Of a stretch of 64,000 nt of DNA, positions 7,581 through 15,695 are shown piece by piece. The translations under genes were made by a program, and so were the position numbers. Numbering within the stretch: position 1 is the first letter of the stretch; each line of letters opens with the position of its first letter. Location: the NCBI GenBank assembly GCA_035652095.1, contig DASREM010000038.1, forward strand, positions 62,001 to 126,000. Direction: 5' to 3'. A model generated the notes under the pieces. It saw only the letters and a list, made by a program, of their open reading frames with translations, searched no databases and was not told the origin of the DNA. Origin of the DNA: DASREM01 sp035652095 (lineage in GTDB: Bacteria > Acidobacteriota > Terriglobia > Terriglobales > Acidobacteriaceae).

Positions 7581-10025
7581 TTGAACAAATGCTTGGTGGC
7601 CCTCCTCATCGTTCTTTATTCACTCACAGTCCTGGGCTGTGGAACGTCCTCGTCTCCGGCCTCTTCTGCGGGTAACTCCGCACCTGTCTCCCAAACCCCC
7701 GGTCCTGGTGGCGGGTTGGGCTCAGGCAGTGGCGCGGGAGGTTCCGGCGGAGGTTCCGGGGCGGGTTCAGGACCGGGCGGCGGCCTGAATGGCGGTTCGG
7801 GGGGCAATGGCTCGGGTGGAAGCTGCGGCCCGGCTACCGCAGACTTTTATGTGGCGACCAACGGCAACGATAGCTGGAGCGGCACGCTCGACACCCCGGC
7901 CAGCGACAACAGTGATGGGCCCTTCGCAACCTTGGATCGCGCCCGTAAAGCGGTTCAGGGAATGCCGGGGGGCAAGCACTCCGTTATGGTGCGCGGCGGA
8001 TATTACTTTCTGAGCGCTCCGCTCGTATTTTCCTCAAGCGATTCCGGCAGCGCTTCCACTCCTATTGTGTACGAAGCCTATCCCTGTGAAACTCCCGTCA
8101 TTAGCGGAGGCGCGAAAATCACAGGTTGGACCAAGGGTTCTGGGGCCGCATGGACAGCCAAACTCCCGTCCGCGAGCTACCAGAATTTTGAAGGTCTGTT
8201 TTACAACGGTCAGCGGCGTTACCGTCCCAGAACCACCCTGAATAGCTATCTGCTCAACGTCGGGCCGGTTTACACCTCGTCCTCGAGTGACAATTGCAGC
8301 GTTTCGGTGAACGGGCAGTATGAGTGCTTCGACCGCTTCTACTTCAGCAATAATGACATTGCTTCGAACTACCACAGCATGGCGCTGGGCGACGTTGAGG
8401 TTCTTAATTTCGAAAAGTGGACGATGAGCCGGCTGCGGCTACAGTCCGTGGATACGGTCAATCACATCGCGTATCTCACTGGCCCGACCATCGAAGACGC
8501 GACCAACAACGGGTTCATGAGCGGTCATCGTTACCTGGTCGAAAACGTGAAGGAAGCGCTCAATCAGCCCGGGCAATGGTATCTCGACCGCTGCGCGAAT
8601 CCCCCAGTCTGCGACAGCAGCGCTGGAACCTGGACCCTCACCTACCTGGCGCAGCCGGGTGAAGATCCGCCGAGTGATGAAATCATCGTTCCGCAGCAGT
8701 CTCAACTCCTGGTCGCCACCGAACTGCAATACGTTACGTTCCGTGGCCTGACTTTCTCTCACGATAATTGGCTACCGCCCGCCGCCGGGTTGGGCGACTC
8801 TCAGGGAAGCCCGCTTGTAACCGCCGCCCTGAGCTTCACCAATTCGAGCAATGTCACCTTCGACGGTGTGACCGTTTCCCATACCGCCGGATGGGGGATC
8901 GAATTCGTTGGCAATGACAAAGGAGTTTCCGCGAACGATCAACTCCTGAATTCAGCTCTGTATGACTTGGGCGGGGGCGGCCTGCGTATCGGCAAGCATG
9001 CGAATTCGAACCAGACGGACGACAATGTTCCTCAGTACAACCTGATCCGGAACAACGTGATTGCCTCCGGTGGACGCGTGATGCCAACCGGGATCGGCAC
9101 CGGCGTCTGGATCGGCAATTCTCACCACAACACCATCGTTCACAATGAAATTTACGATTTCTACAATGGAGCTATTCGCATCGGCTTCAATTTGAACATC
9201 GCCAGCGGTGTCGGAAACGCGCATGACAATCTGGTTTCCTACAACCTGCTCTACAACCTCGGGCAGGGCGTCACCAGCGATATGGGGGCCATTTACTTCG
9301 CCACCTCGGCCACGACCGGCAATCAAGCGCTCAACAACGTAATCCACGACGTTACCCACAACTGGCAAAACCCCGACGGCTACGGAGCCCATGGGATTTA
9401 CTTCGATCAGGGCTCTTCCAATGTTGTGGCTCGCAACAACCTGGTGTATCGCATTAACGGCGCGGCCTTCTTCCAGAATTTCTCGGATTCAATCAGCGAC
9501 ACTTACCCGCAGAACAACGTCGTGGACAACAACATTTTCGCCTTCGGAAACAAAACGATTCAGCGCGGTGGCGATAACCCCGCTTCCTTCTCGTTTACTC
9601 ACAACGTTGTCTACTACGATATTGCCCAGGTGCAGGGTGGAAAGTGGTCCTGCTTCGACGTCGGCAAGTCCGGAGTGTCGGTACCCTGCTCAACCCGCTT
9701 CGTTCTCGACTACAACACCTATTGGGATCTGAGGGGTGGTTCCAAGTTCATTACCACTACCCCGCCCAGCTACAGTGTGGACCATTACAATCTGTCCGAA
9801 TGGCAGGTTCTCGGCGAGGATCTGCACTCGGTCCTTCAAGATCCACTCTTCGTAAATCCCTCTTACCCGAATGATGATTTCACTCTGCAGTCTGGTTCTC
9901 CCGCCATCGGGCTTGGATTCGTTCCCTTTGATCCCAAGCTGGCGGGACGGACCTCCGCAGACATAAGCGTTCCGGATGTGCCGGCGGCGTTTCCCCTTCA
10001 GACTATGGACCCGTCGGCATACTGA
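7581..10025 (+). CDS. Lipoprotein with right-handed beta-helix, putative glycosidase
   Basis: The protein has 814 residues. Start is TTG 7581 with GGAGG five bases upstream. The signal peptide ends in the lipobox VLGC (C20), followed by an 80-residue Gly/Ser linker that holds the domain off the membrane. The catalytic-type part begins with ADFYVATNGNDSWSGTL and PFATLDRARKAV, the usual entry to parallel beta-helix carbohydrate enzymes (GH141/GH110-like), followed by many N-rich coils (NNVI, HNEIYDFYNGAIRIG, GVTSDMGAIYF, FDQGSSNVVARNNLVY). The substrate cannot be told. It is paralogous to the next gene and lies near an oxidase and galE. Confidence 0.8.
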   Translation: MNKCLVALLIVLYSLTVLGCGTSSSPASSAGNSAPVSQTPGPGGGLGSGSGAGGSGGGSGAGSGPGGGLNGGSGGNGSGGSCGPATADFYVATNGNDSWSGTLDTPASDNSDGPFATLDRARKAVQGMPGGKHSVMVRGGYYFLSAPLVFSSSDSGSASTPIVYEAYPCETPVISGGAKITGWTKGSGAAWTAKLPSASYQNFEGLFYNGQRRYRPRTTLNSYLLNVGPVYTSSSSDNCSVSVNGQYECFDRFYFSNNDIASNYHSMALGDVEVLNFEKWTMSRLRLQSVDTVNHIAYLTGPTIEDATNNGFMSGHRYLVENVKEALNQPGQWYLDRCANPPVCDSSAGTWTLTYLAQPGEDPPSDEIIVPQQSQLLVATELQYVTFRGLTFSHDNWLPPAAGLGDSQGSPLVTAALSFTNSSNVTFDGVTVSHTAGWGIEFVGNDKGVSANDQLLNSALYDLGGGGLRIGKHANSNQTDDNVPQYNLIRNNVIASGGRVMPTGIGTGVWIGNSHHNTIVHNEIYDFYNGAIRIGFNLNIASGVGNAHDNLVSYNLLYNLGQGVTSDMGAIYFATSATTGNQALNNVIHDVTHNWQNPDGYGAHGIYFDQGSSNVVARNNLVYRINGAAFFQNFSDSISDTYPQNNVVDNNIFAFGNKTIQRGGDNPASFSFTHNVVYYDIAQVQGGKWSCFDVGKSGVSVPCSTRFVLDYNTYWDLRGGSKFITTTPPSYSVDHYNLSEWQVLGEDLHSVLQDPLFVNPSYPNDDFTLQSGSPAIGLGFVPFDPKLAGRTSADISVPDVPAAFPLQTMDPSAY

Positions 10026-10097
10026 TTTGCCAGGCAGGTGCAATCGGAGGTGCCTCAAGCCTTGCTTGCAGGCACCTTACCGTTATATTCTCCGCCG

Positions 10098-12587
10098 ATG
10101 AACGGAAAGTCGCGGTTTCTCCCCCTCCTGGGTATTCTTGCGTCTGTCACACTGCTGGCAATTTTCCTCATCGCATCCTCCTCTGAGGCACCCATTGCGT
10201 CGGCCGCCGCGAATCGTCGGGCGGACTTCTATGTCTCGCCGGACGGCCGCGACACCTGGAGCGGCACCTTGGAATCTCCCAACCCTGCTAAGAGCGATGG
10301 TCCATTCGCCTCGCTGGACCGTGCTCGCAAGGCGGTGCGGGAGATGAAGAAAGGTTCGCGTAGTTCGCCCATCGTGGTGGCTCTGCGAGGAGGAAGCTAC
10401 TTTATTTCGCAGCCGCTTACCTTCGACCGCGGCGATTCTGGTACCGCCAACGCTCCTGTCATTTATGAAGCATTCGCAAACGAAAAGCCGGTTATCAGCG
10501 GCGGACGCCTGCTGACTGGATGGACAAACAAGTCCGGCAACATATGGACAGTGAACCTCAACTCGAGAGACTTCAGCAATTTTGAAGCCCTCTTTGTCAA
10601 CGATGAGCGTCGTTATCGCCCCCGCACAACCAACGACAGCTACCTTTACATTGATCGCGCTGTAATTACCCCAGAGCGATCCCAGTTCTGTAACCAACCG
10701 CCCAACCAGGAGCTCAGTTCCCCCCCAGCAGGCCGCCGGCCGGGTGCTGGTGGTCAGGGCGGGCGCGGCCCTGGCGGTGGCGGAGGTTATCCGGGCGGCG
10801 GAGGCGGATTCCCAGGACGGCGGTTTCCGGGCGGTCCTGGAGGACGCCGCGGGCCTGGGGGTGGACGCGGACCCGGTGGAGGGCAGGGCGGCGAAGCAGG
10901 CTTCATCTGCTTCGACAAGTTCCATTACAAGAATGACGACATCCAGCCCCACTACCATGCCATGGAACTCGGTGACGTCGAGATCCTCGACTTTGAAAAG
11001 TGGACCATGAGCCGGCTTCGGCTGAAAGAAGTGGACACCAGTCAGCACATCGCGTATTTAACCGGGCCCACGTTTCCGGCTTCCCAGATTTCAGGTTTCT
11101 TCCCCAACCATCGTTATCTCATCGAAAATGTTAAAGAGGCGTTGAACAAGCCCGGGCAGTGGTATCTGGACCGTTGTCCCAACACCGATTGCAGCAGCGA
11201 TCAGGGCACATGGGTCCTGACCTATCTGGCGAAACGAGGAGAAGATCCCAATCGCGTGCCAGTCATCGTGCCTCAAGCTTCGCAGTTGATCGTCGCTGAG
11301 GAACTGCAATATGTGACCTTCCGCGGCTTGACTTTCTCCCACGACAATTGGTTTCCGGGACCCGAAGGCCTGGGCGATTTTCAGGGCGGTCCAAAGGTTC
11401 CTGGCGCCTTGAGTTTCCGGCGCTCCAGTCACATCGTCTTCGATGGCGATGTTGTTGATCACATTCAAGCCTGGGGTATCGATTTCTTTGGCGCCAGCAC
11501 CGACAACCAGATTGTGAACAGCGCGATCTACGACATCGGTTATGGCGCAATCCGCATTGGCCGCCAGACCAAGGTCGAAGAGGACAACGATGACAATGTC
11601 CCTGCCGCAAACCTCGTGGACAACAACGTGATCGAGGGAGGCGGGCGCATCATTCCCTCCGGCATCGGCACCGGCGTTTGGATTGGAAACTCCCACAACA
11701 ATAAGGTCACGCATAACGAAATCTACGATTTTTATAACGGCGCCATTCGCATCGGGTTCAAACTCAACATTCGAAATGGCAGAGGCAATGCTCATGACAA
11801 TCTCGCCGCCTACAACCTTGTCTACAACCTGGGACAGGGTGTTACCAGCGACATGGGCGGGATCTACACCTCGAACTCAGACACCAAGGGTAATCAGATT
11901 CTGAATAATGTGATCCATGACGTGGTGCACGATCCCGGTCCCGGCGGCTACGGCGGCGGCGGCCTGTACTTCGACCAGGGTTCAAGCAACATCGTGGCCA
12001 AGAATAACCTCGTCTACCGCGTTTCCGGTGCGGGTCTGTTCGTGAACTTCGCCGACATCTTCGACGGCGACACCCCGCAGAATAACGTCGTCAGCAACAA
12101 CATTTTCGCGTTTAGCAAAAAGCGCCTCCTGCAGCGTGGAGGCGAGAGCCGCAACACCTTCTCCTTTACTCACAACATCGTCTATTACGACCAGGGTCAA
12201 ATTCAGGCCGAGCCCGGAAAGTGGTCTTGCACGAACGACTGCACGGACTATTTTTTCCTGGACTACAACATGTATTGGCACACCAAGGGTGAGAAGCCGG
12301 AGTTCATCACCACCGGCAGGGAGAACCCCCGACGCGATATCACTCGTCACGATTTCAAAGCCTGGCAGCAGATGGGAGAAGATCAGCACTCGATCATTGC
12401 CGATCCGATGTTCGCCAACCCGCATCCTCCGGTCGACGACTTCACCGTCCGAAACACTGCGGCTGCCAAGCAGATTGGTTTTGTGGCCTTCGATCCCAAA
12501 GAGGCTGGGCGCTCACATCCGGTGCTGAAAGCCCCTCCCGTGCCCCCGGCATTTCCGCTGCAGTTGCTCGATCCCAACGACTTTTAG
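10098..12587 (+). CDS. Secreted right-handed beta-helix protein, paralogue with Gly-rich insert
   Basis: The protein has 829 residues from ATG 10098, which gives a clean signal peptide (MNGKSRFLPLLGILASVTLL). GTG codons at 10038 and 10050 are in frame but add a non-signal-like stretch. It matches the preceding protein along its whole length (shared FEKWTMSRLRL, YVTFRGLTFSHDNW, GIGTGVWIGNSH, HNEIYDFYNGAIRIGF, GVTSDMG). It differs by a signal peptide without lipobox and by an insert of about 56 residues (212-267, bases 10731-10898) made almost only of G, P and R. Predicted to act on a polysaccharide outside the cell; specificity unknown. Confidence 0.8.
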   Translation: MNGKSRFLPLLGILASVTLLAIFLIASSSEAPIASAAANRRADFYVSPDGRDTWSGTLESPNPAKSDGPFASLDRARKAVREMKKGSRSSPIVVALRGGSYFISQPLTFDRGDSGTANAPVIYEAFANEKPVISGGRLLTGWTNKSGNIWTVNLNSRDFSNFEALFVNDERRYRPRTTNDSYLYIDRAVITPERSQFCNQPPNQELSSPPAGRRPGAGGQGGRGPGGGGGYPGGGGGFPGRRFPGGPGGRRGPGGGRGPGGGQGGEAGFICFDKFHYKNDDIQPHYHAMELGDVEILDFEKWTMSRLRLKEVDTSQHIAYLTGPTFPASQISGFFPNHRYLIENVKEALNKPGQWYLDRCPNTDCSSDQGTWVLTYLAKRGEDPNRVPVIVPQASQLIVAEELQYVTFRGLTFSHDNWFPGPEGLGDFQGGPKVPGALSFRRSSHIVFDGDVVDHIQAWGIDFFGASTDNQIVNSAIYDIGYGAIRIGRQTKVEEDNDDNVPAANLVDNNVIEGGGRIIPSGIGTGVWIGNSHNNKVTHNEIYDFYNGAIRIGFKLNIRNGRGNAHDNLAAYNLVYNLGQGVTSDMGGIYTSNSDTKGNQILNNVIHDVVHDPGPGGYGGGGLYFDQGSSNIVAKNNLVYRVSGAGLFVNFADIFDGDTPQNNVVSNNIFAFSKKRLLQRGGESRNTFSFTHNIVYYDQGQIQAEPGKWSCTNDCTDYFFLDYNMYWHTKGEKPEFITTGRENPRRDITRHDFKAWQQMGEDQHSIIADPMFANPHPPVDDFTVRNTAAAKQIGFVAFDPKEAGRSHPVLKAPPVPPAFPLQLLDPNDF

Positions 12588-12606
12588 TAAGCCGGGCAAT
12601 AAAAAA

Positions 12607-12626
12607 GCCGGTCCAGTAGGACCGGC
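12607..12626 (-). terminator. Terminator of the copper-radical oxidase gene
   Basis: An eight-bp perfect stem GCCGGTCC/GGACCGGC with an AGTA loop is followed on the minus strand by six T. It lies 21 bases past the stop of the gene 12648-14204 and may also stop read-through from the plus-strand beta-helix gene. Confidence 0.85.
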
Positions 12627-12647
12627 TCAGAAAATAACCCCGACTGT

Positions 12648-14204
12648 TTAGTTCGTGATGCGGATAAATGGCATCACCGACGGCACGCCAGACGAATTGA
12701 CGATCACCAGCATGTAATATCCAGGCGGGGCGTAGTTCTTGTTGGGAGGAGCAGTGGCATTGATTACGCCGCTGCCAACCGTGAACGAGAGATCTACGTA
12801 GCGCTGGTCGAAATTGTTCGCATGCGTGACTGCGCCCGGACGGATCAGCGCGACCCGCGTGATGTTGGCCGCGTCGGGCGTGTTGATCGTGATCGCCGAA
12901 CCGTAGCTCGCGGTCGCCGGAGCCGAAGTGATCGCCGGCCGCGGGCCGTTGAACAGATACGGCGGGCTGTAAATCTCAACCGTCTTCGAGTTGTCCGGCC
13001 TGGCAAAATCGTCGGAACCCGCCGACAGTACCCGGCCATCGGGCAGCAAAAGCGCTGTCGAGTGATAGCCACGCCGCGCGACCTGCGACGCCATCACGGA
13101 CCACGTTCCGGTCGCCGGATTGTAAAGCTCTGCGGCTTCAACCGGGCTGCTGTACTTCATGACCTGGTTGCCGCCCACCATCAAGACCGTTCCATCTGCC
13201 AGCAGAACCAGGTTCGCGTTGTAGCGCGGGTTGGTCATGGATCCGGTGTAGGCCCACGCTGGGGTCGGCTGGGTCAGATCGAGGATCTCCGCCGTGTTGG
13301 TGGCGGGACCGGTACTGGTATCGTGTCCACCCGCCGTCAGGATTTTGGTTAAGCCCGGCAGCAGAACCACGCCACCATAGATCCGGTTTCCGTAGTTCAT
13401 ATTTCCGAGCGTGGTCCAGATGTTGGTTGCCGGATCGAACTTGCGGGTGATCGATCCCGTCCCGGACATGATCAGCGTGCCATCGGTCAGAACATTCACC
13501 CTTGGGTAGGTTTGCGACGTTGGCGCCATGTTCGCAGACTTGGGCAGGGTCTTCCAGATTCCGGTGGACGGTTTCCATTGTTCGATCGGCTGTACGATGG
13601 CGGTTCCAGAGGCGTTGGTTCCCGACAGAGCCCACAGCGTTCCGTCAGGCATTTCGACAGCGGTTGGGTACCAACGCGCGTTTGCCATCGGGTTGGCCGC
13701 TGTCCAGGTCTGGGTGGTTGGATTAAAGATTTCCGCGGAGGTAATGCCGAGATCGGGCGCGGGTGGAATGCCGTTCAATCCGCCAATCACAAACACGTTG
13801 CCATCCGGACCAATGGTCAGTCCGGCGCAGAAAAAATCGCTCGACGACGGAATGTTCACACTTTGAGTGGTGTTGGTGGCCGGGTCAAACACAACGGCCG
13901 GATTCGGCGCGCCTACCGTGGAGGGGTAGTACCACATCAGCACCTTGCCGGTATTGAGCAACGCAGCGTGAATCGCCACGACCCCGACATTGATGGGGGC
14001 CGTCCAGACCCCGACCGCTGAGGCGGGTCCGGTAGCGGCTCCCGCCGTCTTTGTGGATTGGGTTGCCGCTTTCTGGGCAGAGAACACCGGTGCGCTCAAC
14101 AACAACACACCCGCGGTCAACGCCAATGCAAACGAGGCAAAACGATTCGCCTTCTTCCCGCAAACGGCGCCCCTGTTGGCAATCCAGGTAGATCGAATCT
14201 TCAT
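12648..14204 (-). CDS. Galactose/glyoxal-oxidase-like copper radical oxidase (AA5)
   Basis: The protein has 518 residues from ATG 14204, which has AGGAGGT upstream. After a signal peptide comes a seven-bladed Kelch propeller and a C-terminal early-set domain (DUF1929). All five active-site positions of AA5 enzymes are present: Cys126 (FFCAG) for the Tyr-Cys crosslink, Tyr179 (RWYPT), axial Tyr380 and His381 (GYHSTALLLPDG) and His461 (AVTHANNFDQR). Such enzymes oxidise primary alcohols or aldehydes and give hydrogen peroxide. Secreted; possible substrates are galactose units of the cell's own EPS or small aldehydes (inference). Confidence 0.85.
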   Translation of the reverse strand: MKIRSTWIANRGAVCGKKANRFASFALALTAGVLLLSAPVFSAQKAATQSTKTAGAATGPASAVGVWTAPINVGVVAIHAALLNTGKVLMWYYPSTVGAPNPAVVFDPATNTTQSVNIPSSSDFFCAGLTIGPDGNVFVIGGLNGIPPAPDLGITSAEIFNPTTQTWTAANPMANARWYPTAVEMPDGTLWALSGTNASGTAIVQPIEQWKPSTGIWKTLPKSANMAPTSQTYPRVNVLTDGTLIMSGTGSITRKFDPATNIWTTLGNMNYGNRIYGGVVLLPGLTKILTAGGHDTSTGPATNTAEILDLTQPTPAWAYTGSMTNPRYNANLVLLADGTVLMVGGNQVMKYSSPVEAAELYNPATGTWSVMASQVARRGYHSTALLLPDGRVLSAGSDDFARPDNSKTVEIYSPPYLFNGPRPAITSAPATASYGSAITINTPDAANITRVALIRPGAVTHANNFDQRYVDLSFTVGSGVINATAPPNKNYAPPGYYMLVIVNSSGVPSVMPFIRITN

Positions 14205-14629
14205 GCTACCTCCTGATCCATCAACTTGTTCTCTCATAATTTTGTTCGCCGATAAGGGCTAAAACGCCCAGGCTTCAGACACGCATCCCCAGTAAGCCCT
14301 CCCTCAACAGGTGGAGGACGATGAATTGAAGTTGATACTGCGCCTAGGGTGGAAGGGATAGGCGAAGTCATATTTGCACTTCGCAGGCCAAAGAATTCTA
14401 TCAACTAACCTGCTGAATGCTAGAAGTTTCTCGTTAAAGACCTTAGATTCTTCGGCCCTCTACTGCAAGGATTTGCACTTTTCGTGACATCTCAATGCGA
14501 ATCCGCTCCGGACTGAGAAGAAAGACTCTCCCCTGCGCTCCAGGAGAAGCCCGCAAACTCTGTTAGAATCCAGCCTGCCGGGAACCCCCGTCCTTTCGCT
14601 CGGAATCAAATCCACTTCAAGGTGAAACA
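14205..14629. other. Divergent promoter region, no gene
   Basis: These 425 bases lie between the oxidase gene (minus) and galE (plus). I see no gene, repeat or riboswitch motif; only the ribosome binding sites at either end and a weak GGGC/GCCC hairpin near 14262. Confidence 0.5.
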
Positions 14630-15610
14630 GTGTCGATCCTAGTCGTCGGAGGTGCTGGATACATCGGCAGCCACGCCGCACACTCTTTGCGCCGCCAGGG
14701 ACATGAGGTCATCATCTATGACAACCTGTCTACCGGTTTTCGAGAACTGGCGGATGGCTTTGAACTGGTCGTCGGAGACATTGCAGACTCTGCAAAGCTC
14801 GCCGGCGTCTTACGGCGCGTGAATGCGGTCATGCATTTTGCGGCGCACGCTTACGTCGGGGAATCGGTTACCGACCCTCGCAAATATTTTCAAAATAATG
14901 TCCAGTCCGCGATGGTTCTGCTGAATGCCGTTCTGGACTCGCCGGTCCGCAAATTTGTCTTCTCCTCGACCTGTGCGGTATACGGCACTCCCGACAAGAT
15001 TCCGATTACCGAAGAGACGCCGCGGCTTCCAGTCAATCCCTATGGCGCTTCAAAGATGGGCTTCGAGTATGCCCTGGAAGCCTATGATCGCGCTTACGGC
15101 ATCCGGTTCGTCAGCTTTCGTTATTTCAATGCAGCCGGCGCCGACGAAAATGGGCGAGTGGGAGAACTCCACTCTCCTGAAACCCATCTCATCCCATGTG
15201 CCTTTGAGGCCATCCATCGCAGGCGCCCGGCTCTCGAAATCTTCGGCGACGACTATCCCACCCCGGACGGCACCTGCATTCGTGACTACATCCACGTTAC
15301 GGATCTGGCCGATGCCCATGTGCTCGGCCTGGAACACCTCGATCGCGGAGGAGAGTCCGTAAAGCTGAACCTCGGAACCGGCAAGGGGGCTTCCGTGCGC
15401 GAAGTCATTTCCATGATCGAGAAGGTCACGGGAGAAGAAGTGCCCAAGCGCATTGCTCCCCGCCGCCCCGGTGATCCGCCGCAACTGGTTGCCGATCCCA
15501 GCCGCGCTCAGAAATTGCTCAATTGGAAAGCCCAGCGGTCGCTGGAACAAATCGTCTCCACCGCGTGGGCCTGGGAGCAGAGCCGACAAGAAATGCCGCG
15601 CTCACGGTAA
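14630..15610 (+). CDS. galE: UDP-glucose 4-epimerase
   Basis: The protein has 326 residues and is full length. The extended SDR fold shows NAD-binding GGAGYIGSH (7-15), SSTCAVYG around 112-119 and the catalytic Tyr138-x3-Lys142 (NPYGASK). It interconverts UDP-glucose and UDP-galactose in the cytoplasm. This feeds galactose, and through Glf (24.4-25.6 kb) galactofuranose, into the EPS made by the neighbouring locus. Start is GTG 14630 with AAGGTG upstream. It ends at a strong terminator. Confidence 0.95.
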   Translation: MSILVVGGAGYIGSHAAHSLRRQGHEVIIYDNLSTGFRELADGFELVVGDIADSAKLAGVLRRVNAVMHFAAHAYVGESVTDPRKYFQNNVQSAMVLLNAVLDSPVRKFVFSSTCAVYGTPDKIPITEETPRLPVNPYGASKMGFEYALEAYDRAYGIRFVSFRYFNAAGADENGRVGELHSPETHLIPCAFEAIHRRRPALEIFGDDYPTPDGTCIRDYIHVTDLADAHVLGLEHLDRGGESVKLNLGTGKGASVREVISMIEKVTGEEVPKRIAPRRPGDPPQLVADPSRAQKLLNWKAQRSLEQIVSTAWAWEQSRQEMPRSR

Positions 15611-15658
15611 TCCTGGGCGAACAACCCCCATTGCGAAAAAGCTAGCCCTCAAGAAGCA

Positions 15659-15691
15659 GGCCAGGAGATCGTTCGGATCTCCCGGCCTTTT
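15659..15691 (+). terminator. Terminator after galE
   Basis: GGCCAGGAGATC pairs with GATCTCCCGGCC (one mismatch) around a GTTCG-type loop and is followed by TTTT on the plus strand. It lies about 50 bases after the galE stop and separates it from the convergent FG-GAP gene. Confidence 0.85.
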
Positions 15692-15695
15692 GTGT

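Noticed and set aside
10083..11048. A 321-codon minus-strand frame opposite the second beta-helix gene
   Set aside because: It covers a region with strong homology to the paralogue on the plus strand; the antisense product has no motif or plausible start site.
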